This document shows, in pieces, positions 1 through 9,243 of a DNA stretch of 58,859 nucleotides (position 1 is the stretch's first letter; every line of letters starts with the position of its first letter). This stretch comes from Mesorhizobium temperatum (GTDB taxonomy: Bacteria > Pseudomonadota > Alphaproteobacteria > Rhizobiales > Rhizobiaceae), in assembly GCF_002284575.1 (NCBI RefSeq), contig NZ_NPKJ01000029.1, forward strand, positions 1 to 58,859. The letters run 5' to 3'. A program made the position numbers and the translations under genes. The notes below the pieces were generated by a model. That model saw nothing but the letters and a program-made list of their open reading frames with translations, was not told the origin of the DNA and made no database searches.

Positions 1-97
1 CGCGTGAACCGCTTCGACGCAAAACGGAAGCGGACAAATGATGTGCTACCAAAACCGGACAACTTGAAAAGCTACCGACACCCCGTGAGGCTGCCTC

Positions 98-251
98 TTC
101 CTTCTCCCCGTGTGGGAGAAGGTGGATCGGCGCGTAGCGCCGAGACGGTTGAGGGGTGCTGGACCGAGTGCCGGCAGTGTCAAGCTGGAACACGCCTCAT
201 CCGACCGAGCTTCGCTCGGCCACCTTCTCCCACACGAAGGGGAGAAGGGAA
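98..251. repeat. Imperfect palindromic intergenic repeat
   Basis: Two arms of about 60 bp face each other. The left arm (98-157) opens with a cttctcccc...gggagaagg hairpin, and the right arm (191-251) is its inverted relative, with a cgagcttcgctcg hairpin inside. The arms agree well over the first 30 bp and more loosely afterwards. This matches in style the cttctcccc/ggggagaagg mosaic repeats widely found between rhizobial genes. It lies just past the 3' end of the minus-strand gene ending at 267, so it could act as a transcript-end structure. The rest of 1-266 holds no gene I can support. Confidence 0.65.
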
Positions 252-266
252 GGCCGCTTTCCGATT

Positions 267-722
267 CTATGCATCTTCTTTAACTGGAGCGGCCTTCTTC
301 CAGTCTCCCGTTGTGTTCCACCAGCGGTTCGGATTGGAGCGGTCGTCCAATCCCTTGGAGCGGCTGGCGAGGATCGGCTGGATGCGGATCACCGGCTCCT
401 GATAGCTGTGGGCCTGGAAGATCGCTTCGACAATGCGGGCCGCCAGCGCCTGGTCGTCGGGCAGCTCGAACGACACTTCCACCGTACCCGGCCGTCGGCG
501 CAATTCCGTCTCGACGCCGGCGGCAGCGCCTTCGAGCGGCCGGTAGCGCTCGATGCCGTGCGCCGACTGGTAGGCATTGCTGTCGTATTTGCCCATGGTC
601 AGCGGCGCGATCGCGACCACCGCTTGCATGATGCGGTCGACATCGCCGACCGGTGCTTGAAAGGTCACAAGCAGCAGCAATTCCATCCGCACCGATTTTG
701 TTTCGAACCCGGAGTCGATCAT
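267..722 (-). CDS. YqfO/NIF3-C-terminal-like (CutA-fold) protein
   Basis: A small protein of about 151 residues resembling the stand-alone YqfO domain that is inserted in some NIF3 proteins. That domain has a CutA/PII-like ferredoxin fold and no established enzymatic role. Visible family marks are an N-terminal beta-strand (MELLLLVTF), a G-x-Y motif (MGKYDSNAY), a segment rich in R-P-x-G, and a late H-S-Y-Q-E-P motif matching the family H-P-Y-E-E-P. Start chosen at 722 because GAGG lies 8 nt upstream; a longer GTG/TTG-type start at 767 is possible. It stands alone, transcribed away from the palindromic repeat. Family assignment is from remembered motifs, and the function is unknown. Confidence 0.6.
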   Translation of the reverse strand: MIDSGFETKSVRMELLLLVTFQAPVGDVDRIMQAVVAIAPLTMGKYDSNAYQSAHGIERYRPLEGAAAGVETELRRRPGTVEVSFELPDDQALAARIVEAIFQAHSYQEPVIRIQPILASRSKGLDDRSNPNRWWNTTGDWKKAAPVKEDA

Positions 723-826
723 GATGGCATCCTCAAATTCGTGGCGTGTTGCTGACAATCTATCCAAGTGCTGCTGACACGGTTATGTCAGCAGCCTCGG
801 GCCACATGAGGCATCGATCGGTCTTT

Positions 827-2002
827 CTACAGGATTTTTCGGACGAGCCTGGCGCCGACCAGCGCGATATAGAAGGCGAAGAACATGCCGAGCGCCCAGC
901 CGAAGCCCGAGGGTCCGAAAAGGTCCATGCCGATGCCGATCGCCTGCGGGCCGAGCACCATGCCGACACCGTAGCAGAGCACGAAGGCGGCGTTGGCCGA
1001 GGCCAGGTCGTGGCCGGAAAGCTGCGAGCCGAGATGGGCCAGCCCGATCGTGTACATGGCCGCGACCACGCCGCCCCAGACGAACAGAAGCGCCGCCATC
1101 AGGTGCCAATTCTGCGCGAAGTGCGGCATGAACATGGTGCCGGCAAGGCCGATGGTTGCACAAGCCAGAAGCAGATAGCGGCGGTCGCTGACACGGTCGC
1201 TGATCATGCCGAGCGGGATCTGCAACAGCACGTTGCCGAGGCCGATCATGGTGAGCAGGAGGGCGGCGTTGGCCTCGGAGTAGCCGATGCGATTGCCATA
1301 AACCGGGAACAGCGCAAAGCCGCCGGTCTCGACCGCACCGAACACCAGCACTGCGGCGGTCGCCGTCGGCACCAACCAGATGTAGCGCAGGAAGTTGCTG
1401 GTCTCGCCATTGGAGACGATCGTCGGGCTCTCGTTGCGTGCCGCCAGAACTGGAATGGCGGCCAGCGTCACCAGCGCCATGATGACGCCGAAGGGCAGGA
1501 AGCCGGTGCTGCCGAGATGGGCGAACAGCCACGGACCGGCGGCAAAGCCGAGCGACAGCACGGTGGCGTAGATGCCGAGGACAAGGCCGCGCCGGTGCGG
1601 CGGCGCCGATGTGCTGATCCAGAATTCCGACAGGATAAACAGCACCGTCAGCGCGATGTGCAGCAGGACGCGCAGCGGAAACCACATCCAGAAGTCCGGC
1701 GCGAAGTGGAAGCCGACAAAGGCCAGCACTCCCGTGGCGATCATGGCGAGCATCGTCCGGGCGACGCCGAACCGCATGGCGAGCGGGGTGGCGAGCGGTG
1801 CGCCGACGATCGAGGCGAGGCCGGCGACAGCGGTGTTGAAGCCGATCATCGACGCCGAATGCCCGCGCGTTTCGAGGATGACGCTGAGCAGCGGCATGCC
1901 GAGGCCGATGGCGATGCCGACGACGCTGATCGACGAGATCGCCGCGATCATTGGCAGCCAATGTACGCGTTCTTCGACCTCTTGCTGGGTATCGACTGTC
2001 AT
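827..2002 (-). CDS. MFS transporter
   Basis: A 391-residue integral membrane protein with about twelve hydrophobic segments and the loop pattern of the major facilitator superfamily. An arginine-bearing cytoplasmic loop after helix 2 (ATPLAMRFGVARTM) and a second GMISDRVSDRRYLL loop after helix 8 match the paired MFS motif A (G-x-x-x-D-R-x-G-R-R). This second half-motif is the clearest evidence. It resembles YfcJ/sugar-efflux-like drug:H+ antiporters, but the substrate cannot be read from sequence. The gene sits head to tail after the Nudix gene with a short gap (2003-2023), so the two may be cotranscribed. Confidence 0.85.
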   Translation of the reverse strand: MTVDTQQEVEERVHWLPMIAAISSISVVGIAIGLGMPLLSVILETRGHSASMIGFNTAVAGLASIVGAPLATPLAMRFGVARTMLAMIATGVLAFVGFHFAPDFWMWFPLRVLLHIALTVLFILSEFWISTSAPPHRRGLVLGIYATVLSLGFAAGPWLFAHLGSTGFLPFGVIMALVTLAAIPVLAARNESPTIVSNGETSNFLRYIWLVPTATAAVLVFGAVETGGFALFPVYGNRIGYSEANAALLLTMIGLGNVLLQIPLGMISDRVSDRRYLLLACATIGLAGTMFMPHFAQNWHLMAALLFVWGGVVAAMYTIGLAHLGSQLSGHDLASANAAFVLCYGVGMVLGPQAIGIGMDLFGPSGFGWALGMFFAFYIALVGARLVRKIL

Positions 2003-2023
2003 GGGATGTGAATGCTCTATGCT

Positions 2024-2758
2024 CTACAGAATTTCGCGAACGAAGCGATTGCCGACAAGCCGGTAGAACGGCACGGAACCACCGGGGCGCAGCAGCGGAT
2101 CATCGACGAGCCGCTTTTCCAGCTCTTCGAGGATAGCCCCGGTGATGTCGGGAATATCTGCCTGCCTGGCCTTGGCGAGCGGCAGCCAGACCAGTTCTTC
2201 CAACTCGTTGGTCGGACCGCCGTCCGGCAGCTCCACGGCGACATCTTCGCGCCAGGCGCTGAAGAAGCGCGTATCGAAGCGCCGCACCCGGTTTGGCGGC
2301 GTGATGGCGCGCGCGATAAAGCGCAGCGCTTCCAGCGAGGGCCTTACGCCGTGCTCGGCAAAACCCCGCCAATCGCGTTTGGTCGTCGCGAAGGCGCCTT
2401 TCCGGCCGATCAGCAGGCCGGCCTCCTCATAGGTCTCGCGGATCGCCGACAGGGCAATGGCGCGGGCGCGCGTCCGGCTGGTGCGGCCGACGCCGGCGGT
2501 CAGCCTCGCTTCTTCCTCAGGGTGCAGCGCGGTGGCGACGGGGATTCGGCTGTCGGCCGGATCGGTGCGGCCGCCGGGAAAGACGAATTTCCCCGGCATG
2601 AAGGCGTGACGGGCGTGGCGCCGGCCCATCAGCACCAGGAACTCGTCGCCTTTGCGGTCGAGCAGGATCAGCGTCGCGGCGTCGCGCGGGCGTATAGGCT
2701 TGGCGTCGAGCGCGATCCGCTCAACCTTGTCGACTTCCGCCTTGGTCATAACGTCCAT
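2024..2758 (-). CDS. Nudix hydrolase
   Basis: About 244 residues. The core carries a Nudix-box-like segment (AIRETYEEAGLLIG), with the R-E-x-x-E-E-x-G metal-binding heart, after an N-terminal strand that reads ATLILLDRKGDEFLVLMGRR. The sequence before the box is longer than in a strict 23-residue Nudix motif, as in the NUDT19/CoA-type group. It should hydrolyse a nucleoside diphosphate linked to another group; the substrate is not predictable. ATG at 2758 is preferred over GTG 2764 and ATG 2749, though all three are in frame and close. It follows the DUF983 gene by about 70 bp on the same strand. Confidence 0.8.
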   Translation of the reverse strand: MDVMTKAEVDKVERIALDAKPIRPRDAATLILLDRKGDEFLVLMGRRHARHAFMPGKFVFPGGRTDPADSRIPVATALHPEEEARLTAGVGRTSRTRARAIALSAIRETYEEAGLLIGRKGAFATTKRDWRGFAEHGVRPSLEALRFIARAITPPNRVRRFDTRFFSAWREDVAVELPDGGPTNELEELVWLPLAKARQADIPDITGAILEELEKRLVDDPLLRPGGSVPFYRLVGNRFVREIL

Positions 2759-2830
2759 GCGCACGACCTAGCGGAATCTTCTCCGATGCGAAAGTGGCGT
2801 CCAGCCATGCCGATTTGCGCCAGCCTCGTT

Positions 2831-3283
2831 TCAAGCCTCGGGGTGCGACTCGATCAGATCTTCTTCCCCGCCGAAGCCATGCATATAGAACGCCCATTGC
2901 AGGCCGATGACGGCGCCCTTGACCGGCTGCAGCAAGACGACCGCCAGGAGGATGGTCAGCGGCACCCAGATGGCGATGTGCTGCCAGGTGGACAGGGTGG
3001 AGGTCGCTTCGACGCCCATGAAGGCGCCGAGCACGATGTGACCGACGATGACCACCACCAGATAGGCCGGCAGATCGTCGGCGCGGTGGTGGTGAAGCTC
3101 CTCGCCGCAATGATCGCATTTATCGACGGTCTTGACGAAGGCGCGAAACAGCTTTCCCTCGCCGCAATGCGGGCAGCGGCCAAGCGCGCCACGCTTGATC
3201 GCCGTCCACAGCGGGCGGGCGATCCGGCCCGAGTGATGTCCGCCGCCGAAAACCCGTTGGTTCATTTTCAAATCGCTTGGCAT
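2831..3283 (-). CDS. DUF983 membrane protein with zinc-ribbon-like cysteines
   Basis: 150 residues. The N-terminal half has two C-x-x-C pairs (CPHCGEGKLF and CDHCGEEL) forming a probable zinc ribbon, followed by two hydrophobic helices (about residues 70-115). This is the DUF983 arrangement; the function is unknown. The start codon shares one base with the stop codon of rnr (TAATG), so translation is probably coupled to the RNase R gene. The topA-rnr-DUF983 order is common in Rhizobiales, which supports the call. Confidence 0.85.
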   Translation of the reverse strand: MPSDLKMNQRVFGGGHHSGRIARPLWTAIKRGALGRCPHCGEGKLFRAFVKTVDKCDHCGEELHHHRADDLPAYLVVVIVGHIVLGAFMGVEATSTLSTWQHIAIWVPLTILLAVVLLQPVKGAVIGLQWAFYMHGFGGEEDLIESHPEA

Positions 3284-5589
3284 TACCGTCTCCTGCCGCG
3301 CGAGCCTGGACGCGATTGCGACGCACGGGCGCGGCCTTTGGCCTTGTGAAACGACCGTTTGGAGCCGGGCAGCGGCTTCGGGTCGGTCAGCATCTCGAAA
3401 CGCATCGCACCGGCCATAGGCGCCACCTCGATCAAGCGAACCTCGACGCGGTCGGCAAGCTGGTAGCCCTTGCCGGTGCGTTCTCCGAAAAGCGATCGGG
3501 CAGTTTCGTCGTATATGTAGTAATCGCCCTCCAGACTTGACACCGGGATGAAACCATCTGCGCCATACTGCGGCAATTGGACAAATAGTCCCGATTTGGT
3601 GACGCCCGAAATGCGCGCATCGAAACGATCGTCGACACGCTCGGCGAGATAGGCGGCGATCAGCCGGTCGACCGTGTCGCGCTCGGCAGCCATGGCGCGG
3701 CGCTCGGTGGCTGAGATCAGCGCAGAAACTTCTTCCAGCCGCTCCGCCTCATCCTGCGTCAGTCCGCCCGCACCGAAGCCGAGCGCGGCAATCAGCCCGC
3801 GATGCACGATCAGGTCGGCATATCTGCGGATCGGCGAGGTGAAATGCGCATAGCGCTTCAGATTGAGGCCGAAATGGCCGATGTTGCTGGGCGAATATTC
3901 GGCCTGCATCTGCGTGCGCAGCACCACCTCGTTGACCAGTCCCTCATGGTCGGCGCCGCGGACGCGATCCAGAATCCCGTTGAACTGGTTCGGCCGCATC
4001 TGCGCCCCGCGTGCCAGCGACAGGCCGAGCGTCTGCAGGAATTCGCGCAGCGATTCCTGCTTGGCGAGCGAAGGCGCGTCATGGATGCGGTAGACCAGTG
4101 CCTGCCGTTTCGCCTCCAGCGTCTCGGCGGCCGCGACATTCGCCTGGATCATGAATTCTTCGATCAGCTTGTGCGCGTCGAGCCGCTCCGGCACGACGAC
4201 GCGGTCGACGGTGCCGTCCTCCTTGAGCAGGATTTTACGTTCAGGCAGTTCAAGCTCGAGCGGCTGGCGTGTCTCACGGCCGCGCTTCACGACGGCGTAG
4301 GCATCCCAGAGCGGCTTCAGCACCGTGTCGAGGATCGGGCCGGTCTTGTCGTCCGGCGCGCCGTCGATCGCGGCCTGCGCCTGCGTATAGGCGAGTTTCG
4401 CCGCCGACTTCATCATGATGCGGTGGAACGAATGCCTGAGCTTGCGGCCATCGCCCGAAAAAGTCATGCGGACGGCCAGCGCCGGGCGGTCCTGGCCTTC
4501 GCGCAGCGAACAAAGGTCGTTGGAGATGCGCTCCGGCAGCATCGGCACGACGCGATCCGGAAAATAGACCGAGTTGCCACGCTTCAGCGCCTCGCGGTCG
4601 AGCGCGGTGCCATAGCGCACATAAGCGGCGACATCGGCAATCGCCACGGTAACCACCACGCCGCCGGGGTTCTTTTCGTCCGAATCCGATATGGCGAACA
4701 CCGCATCGTCATGGTCCTTGGCGTCGGCCGGATCGATGGTGACCAGCTGCAGCTCGCGCCAGTCCTCGCGGCCGGCCAGCGTCGCCGGTTTGACCGCCTC
4801 CGCCTCGGCGATGACGTCTGCCGGAAAAATATGCGGAATGTCATGTGCGTGGATGGCGATCATCGAGACCGCTTTTTCGCTGGTTAGCGAACCGAGCACC
4901 GCCAGCACCTTGGCTCTGGGCAGTCCATAGCGGGAGGCTCGCGCCGGCTCGACCTCGACCAGATCGCCATCCTTGGCGCCGTTCTGGAATTCCTTGTCGA
5001 CGATCAACTCCGGCTGGCGTCTTTCGACAGGCTCGATGCGGAAGGTGCCGTCCTGCAGCACGCGGAAGACGCCGAGAACGGCCTCGGTGCGCTTCTCGAA
5101 GATCTTCATCACCCGCCCGGTGTAGGCAGGGCCTGTCACATCTTCGGTTGGAAAGGTCTTGGCCAGCACACGGTCGCCGACGCCCGGTGTCGGGCCGCCG
5201 CCGCCGCGCGACACGCGGATCGCTATGACAGGCGGCTCGCCGTTGCCCACGGCTTCGGTTGGGTGCGCCAGCAGCACGCCGTCGGCGTCGCGGCCAAAGA
5301 TGTCGAGCACGGCGACATGGGCCAGGGCGCCGACACGGGCGAGCCGCTTGCGCTCCTTGGTCAGCAGGCCTTCGTCCTGCAGGTCGCGCAGAATGTCCTT
5401 CAGCCAGATACGGTCCTCGCCGCGCAGCGCAAACGCCTTGGCGATGTCGCGTTTGCCGGAGCGATCCGGGTTTTCGGCGATGTAGCGCAGGATTTCGTCG
5501 CGAGACGGGCGGTAGTTGTCCCTAACCTTGGCCCTGGTGTCGGCGGTGCGCAGATCGCCATGACTTCTTCCGGATACCCTGCGCGCCAC
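3283..5589 (-). CDS. rnr: Ribonuclease R
   Basis: A 768-residue 3'-5' exoribonuclease that degrades structured RNA. In order: an N-terminal winged-helix region (IAKAFALRGEDRIWLKDILRDL), cold-shock OB domains, the RNB catalytic domain with the acidic cluster IDPADAKDHDDAVFA near residue 270, the SPIRRYADLIVHR motif near 590, an S1 domain (ISGVTKSGLFVQL), and a basic Ser/Arg/Lys-rich tail. Length and domain order match RNase R rather than RNase II. It is separated from topA by 6 bp and overlaps DUF983 by one base, which indicates one transcript. The basic tail is typical of rhizobial copies. Confidence 0.96.
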   Translation of the reverse strand: MARRVSGRSHGDLRTADTRAKVRDNYRPSRDEILRYIAENPDRSGKRDIAKAFALRGEDRIWLKDILRDLQDEGLLTKERKRLARVGALAHVAVLDIFGRDADGVLLAHPTEAVGNGEPPVIAIRVSRGGGGPTPGVGDRVLAKTFPTEDVTGPAYTGRVMKIFEKRTEAVLGVFRVLQDGTFRIEPVERRQPELIVDKEFQNGAKDGDLVEVEPARASRYGLPRAKVLAVLGSLTSEKAVSMIAIHAHDIPHIFPADVIAEAEAVKPATLAGREDWRELQLVTIDPADAKDHDDAVFAISDSDEKNPGGVVVTVAIADVAAYVRYGTALDREALKRGNSVYFPDRVVPMLPERISNDLCSLREGQDRPALAVRMTFSGDGRKLRHSFHRIMMKSAAKLAYTQAQAAIDGAPDDKTGPILDTVLKPLWDAYAVVKRGRETRQPLELELPERKILLKEDGTVDRVVVPERLDAHKLIEEFMIQANVAAAETLEAKRQALVYRIHDAPSLAKQESLREFLQTLGLSLARGAQMRPNQFNGILDRVRGADHEGLVNEVVLRTQMQAEYSPSNIGHFGLNLKRYAHFTSPIRRYADLIVHRGLIAALGFGAGGLTQDEAERLEEVSALISATERRAMAAERDTVDRLIAAYLAERVDDRFDARISGVTKSGLFVQLPQYGADGFIPVSSLEGDYYIYDETARSLFGERTGKGYQLADRVEVRLIEVAPMAGAMRFEMLTDPKPLPGSKRSFHKAKGRARASQSRPGSRGRRR

Positions 5590-5595
5590 GATGCC

Positions 5596-8238
5596 TTATC
5601 CCTTTTTGTTGGCCACTTTCTTGGCCGCCGGTTTTTGGGCCGCCGGTTTTTTGGCCGCCGCAGGCTTTTTGGCAGGTGCGGCCGCTTTGCGGAAGGGCTT
5701 TCTGCCGCCGTTGCTACCCTTGGCTTCCTTCTCGGCAATCAGCGCCACCGCGTCCTCGATTGTCACCGACTGCGGGTCCTTGCCCTTCGGCAGCGTCGCA
5801 TTGACCTTGCCGAAATTAACATAAGGCCCGTATTTGCCGTCACGCACGACGATCTTGCCGCCGCCCGCCGGATGCTCGCCAAGCTCCTTCAAGGCGGCGG
5901 GCGTGCCGCCATTGCGGCCGCCTGGGCCCTTCAACTGCTTCTCGGCGATGACCGACACGGCGCGGTTGAGACCGATCGAGAACACGTCCTCTATGCTGTC
6001 GAGATTGGCGTAGGTGCCGTCGTGCAGCACGAACGGGCCGTAGCGCCCCAGCCCGGCCGAGATCATCTTGCCGGATTCCGGATGCTTGCCGACGTCGCGC
6101 GGCAGCGACAGCAGGGCGAGGGCCTTTTCGTGGTCGATCGAATCGACCGTCCAGCCCTTGGGCAGGCTGGAGCGCTTGGCTTCCTTGCCGTCGCCGCGCT
6201 GGATATAGGGGCCGAAACGGCCGCTGCGCAGCGTGATTTCCTCCGCCGTGTAGGGGTCTTTGCCCAGCACCTTGGTGCCGTCCTCGCCATTGCCGTTTTC
6301 GCCATTGGGGTTGGCGGCGTCGCCGAGCTGGCGGGTGAAGGAGCATTCGGGATAGTTAGAGCAGCCGACGAAGGCGCCGAACTTGCCGAGCTTCAGCGAC
6401 AGGTTGCCGGTGCCGCATTTCGGGCAGATGCGCGGATTTGAGCCGTCTTCCCGCGCGGGAAACACCAGCGGCGCCAGTTCCTCGTTGAGCGCGTCGAGCA
6501 CGTCGGTGACACGCAATTCCTTGATGTCGGCGACGGCGCCCGAGAAATCCTTCCAGAAATCGCGCAGCACATCCTTCCAGGCGAGCTTGCCGTCGGAGAT
6601 TTCATCGAGTTTTTCCTCGAGCGAGGCGGTAAAATCATATTCGACATAGCGCTCGAAGAAGCTTTCGAGGAAGGCCGACAACAGCCGGCCCTTGGCCTGC
6701 GGCAACAGCTTGCGCTTGTCCATGCTGACGTAGTCGCGGTCCTCCAGCGTCTTCAGGATCGCCGTGTAGGTCGACGGCCGGCCGATGCCGAGCTCTTCCA
6801 GCTTCTTGATCAGCGAGGCTTCCGAATAGCGCGGCGGCGGTTCGGTGGTGTGCTGGGTGGCGTTGATCGCCTCGCGGTCGAGCTGTTCGCCGGCGCGGAT
6901 CTCGGGCAGACGGCGGTCTTCCTCGTCTTCCGAATCCTCCTCCTTCTGGTCGGTGTAGGCGGCAATGAAGCCGTCGAAACGAACGACCGAACCGACAGCG
7001 CGGAGCTCCGCCGTGCGGGCGCCGTTGACCGCCTCGATCTCGGCCGTGGTGCGCTCGATCTCGGCCGGCTGCATCTGGCTGGCGATGGCGCGTTTCCAAA
7101 TTATCTCGTAGAGCCGTGCCTGGTCGGCATCGAGATATTGCCTGACCGAAGCGGGCGTGCGCATGAAATCGGTCGGGCGGATCGCTTCGTGCGCTTCCTG
7201 GGCGTTCTTGGCCTTGGTGGTGTAGTTGCGCGGCTTTTCGGGCAGGTATTTTGGGCCGAACTCCTTGGCGATCGCATCGCGCGCGGCAGTGATCGCCTCG
7301 GGCGCCATCTGCACGCCGTCGGTTCGCATATAGGTGATCAGGCCGGTGGTCTCGCCGCCGATATCCATGCCTTCATAGAGCCGCTGCGCCACCTGCATGG
7401 TTCGGTTTGCCGAAAAACCGAGGCGCGACGAGGCGGCCTGCTGCAGCGTCGAGGTGGTGAAGGGCGGACCCGGATTGCGCTTGGTCGGCTTGGCTTCGAC
7501 CGACAGCGCCTTGAAGGTCGCGCCTTCCAGCATCGCCTTGATGTCGTCGGCCTGCGCCTTGTTGGAAATGTCGAGCTTTTGCAGCTTCTTGCGGTCGAAG
7601 GCGGTCAGCCGCGCTTCGAAATTTTCCTTGCGCGGCGTGCCGAGAATGGCGGCGACCTGCCAGTATTCCTCGCGGATGAAGCGCTCGATCTCTAGTTCGC
7701 GGTCGCAGACGAGACGCAGTGCCACCGACTGGACGCGGCCGGCGGAGCGGGCGCCGGGCAGCTTGCGCCACAGAACGGGCGACAGGGTGAAGCCGACGAG
7801 ATAGTCGAGCGCGCGGCGGGCGAGATAGGCATCGACCAACGGCGCATCGATCTGACGCGGATTGGCCATCGCTTCCAGCACCGACGATTTGGTGATGGCG
7901 TTGAAGACGACGCGGCTGACCGGCTTGTCCTTCAGCGCTCGCTTCTGCTTCAGCACTTCCAGGACATGCCAGGAAATGGCTTCGCCCTCGCGATCCGGAT
8001 CGGTGGCGAGAATCAGGCCGTCGGCGTCCTTGACCGCCTTGGCAATGTCGGCAAGACGTTTGCTCGAGGCGGTGTCGACAGCCCAGGACATGGCAAAATC
8101 CTCGTCCGGACGCACCGAGCCATCCTTGGCCGGCAGATCGCGGACGTGACCGAACGAGGCCAGGACCTTGTAGTTCTTTCCGAGGTACTTGTTGATTGTC
8201 TTCGCTTTGGCCGGCGATTCGACGACGACGACGTCCAT
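5596..8238 (-). CDS. topA: DNA topoisomerase I
   Basis: An 880-residue type IA topoisomerase that relaxes negative supercoils. The Toprim domain begins at the N-terminus (VVVESPAKAKTI) with the TDPDREGEA metal site near residue 80. The active-site tyrosine lies in GLITYMRTDG near residue 300. A C-terminal zinc finger (CPKCGTGNL...GCSNYPEC) is followed by several beta-rich repeats containing GRYGPF/GKYGPY, and the protein ends in a Lys/Ala/Pro-rich tail of about 40 residues, presumably DNA-binding. It is first in the topA-rnr-DUF983 run. dprA, a frequent upstream neighbour, is missing here. Confidence 0.97.
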   Translation of the reverse strand: MDVVVVESPAKAKTINKYLGKNYKVLASFGHVRDLPAKDGSVRPDEDFAMSWAVDTASSKRLADIAKAVKDADGLILATDPDREGEAISWHVLEVLKQKRALKDKPVSRVVFNAITKSSVLEAMANPRQIDAPLVDAYLARRALDYLVGFTLSPVLWRKLPGARSAGRVQSVALRLVCDRELEIERFIREEYWQVAAILGTPRKENFEARLTAFDRKKLQKLDISNKAQADDIKAMLEGATFKALSVEAKPTKRNPGPPFTTSTLQQAASSRLGFSANRTMQVAQRLYEGMDIGGETTGLITYMRTDGVQMAPEAITAARDAIAKEFGPKYLPEKPRNYTTKAKNAQEAHEAIRPTDFMRTPASVRQYLDADQARLYEIIWKRAIASQMQPAEIERTTAEIEAVNGARTAELRAVGSVVRFDGFIAAYTDQKEEDSEDEEDRRLPEIRAGEQLDREAINATQHTTEPPPRYSEASLIKKLEELGIGRPSTYTAILKTLEDRDYVSMDKRKLLPQAKGRLLSAFLESFFERYVEYDFTASLEEKLDEISDGKLAWKDVLRDFWKDFSGAVADIKELRVTDVLDALNEELAPLVFPAREDGSNPRICPKCGTGNLSLKLGKFGAFVGCSNYPECSFTRQLGDAANPNGENGNGEDGTKVLGKDPYTAEEITLRSGRFGPYIQRGDGKEAKRSSLPKGWTVDSIDHEKALALLSLPRDVGKHPESGKMISAGLGRYGPFVLHDGTYANLDSIEDVFSIGLNRAVSVIAEKQLKGPGGRNGGTPAALKELGEHPAGGGKIVVRDGKYGPYVNFGKVNATLPKGKDPQSVTIEDAVALIAEKEAKGSNGGRKPFRKAAAPAKKPAAAKKPAAQKPAAKKVANKKG

Positions 8239-8692
8239 GAGGTCTCATATCAGCTGTGGTGCGGCAGAAGAATTCCGCTGCGCGCGACGAAATCTCGTAT
8301 AATTGTCGCTCACATGGCCGCGCTTTTGCATCCGGTCAAGGGGAAGCGCCCAAAATGCAGTCCTGCATTGAGCGCGCAACCCAAGGGTGCGTCATGTGAT
8401 ATCCGCAACCCCGGATAAGGGGAGCGGCTGCCTTATCGTTGGGCAAGCCGGCAATGAATCCGGGAATACGGGACAAAATCCTCTCGGATATAAGAGAAAC
8501 ATCGATCACGCGCCAGCCCCAGCTGAGGGACGCCCGGCATGATGAGACGACGCTGGCGGGCGAGACTGGCGTGGCGAGTGGGGCTCGTGTGTCCAGCGGG
8601 ACAGCACAAGAAGCTGGCCGCCGGAGGCCTGCAGGGATACGCGGCAGCCAGGGATTTCCCGCCGGTCAAGGGCGGGGATTGAGGTTCGGGGC
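8239..8692. other. 454-bp stretch without a supported gene
   Basis: Short open frames exist on both strands (78-85 codons), but none shows a start signal or recognisable protein pattern. No tRNA-like fold or strong terminator was found. The stretch separates the divergently read topA promoter side from the secreted protein gene ending at 8693. It may hold the topA promoter and decayed sequence where dprA or another gene once stood; the second part is speculation. Confidence 0.4.
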
Positions 8693-9070
8693 TTAGTCGG
8701 CCTTGGCGATGTGCCAGACGCCGCCGACGCCGTCGCCGGTCACATCGCCGGCCTTCTTGTCCTTGATGAATGTGTAGAGCGGCTTGCCTTCATAGGCCCA
8801 CATTTTGGTGCCGTCGGTGCGGTCGACTATTGTCCATTCGCCCTCGGGCTTGGCGTCGGCCTCAGCCTTCAGCGGCGGCCAATTGGCGGCGCATTTGTCG
8901 TAGCAGTTCGACTTGCCCATCTCGTCCTTGTCGTAGGTGTAAAGGGTCATCCCTTTGGCATCGGTGTAGATCTTGGTGCCGCCGACATCGGCTTCCTTCC
9001 ATGCTTCGGCGGCATATGAGGCGGCGGTGCCGAGCAAAAGCACTGCCAGCCCAACTGTGATCGATTTCAT
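8693..9070 (-). CDS. Secreted COG4315-type repeat protein
   Basis: 125 residues with a cleavable Sec signal (residues 1-20, ending SYA-AEA). The mature part has the conserved Y-x-F/Y/W-x-x-D pattern of COG4315 proteins: LYTYDKDEMGKSNCYDKC, then a second LYTFIKDKKAGDV copy. Two cysteines within NCYDKCAANWPP are family-typical. These small periplasmic proteins are sometimes called lipoproteins, but no lipobox is evident here. Function is unknown. The gene reads away from ccdA. Confidence 0.8.
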   Translation of the reverse strand: MKSITVGLAVLLLGTAASYAAEAWKEADVGGTKIYTDAKGMTLYTYDKDEMGKSNCYDKCAANWPPLKAEADAKPEGEWTIVDRTDGTKMWAYEGKPLYTFIKDKKAGDVTGDGVGGVWHIAKAD

Positions 9071-9243
9071 GCCGCTCTCCCTGATATGATCGAGAAGCGC
9101 GCGGAAAGCCGCGGCCTCGTTGCATCAACGCGCACGGCGGGTCGTTTCTTCCTCGATGCGAGGCGGCAACTTGCCACGCAATGGTGATTGGCGGACAAGT
9201 CCGTGCGCCGCTATATCGGCGCCGATACAGTTGGAGTTCGGGA

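Noticed and set aside
746..2011. Long plus-strand open frame of 421 codons opposite the MFS gene
   Set aside because: Its composition (His/Arg/Glu/Asp-rich, no folds) is that of an antisense shadow in GC-rich DNA; the minus-strand frame is a clear 12-helix transporter.
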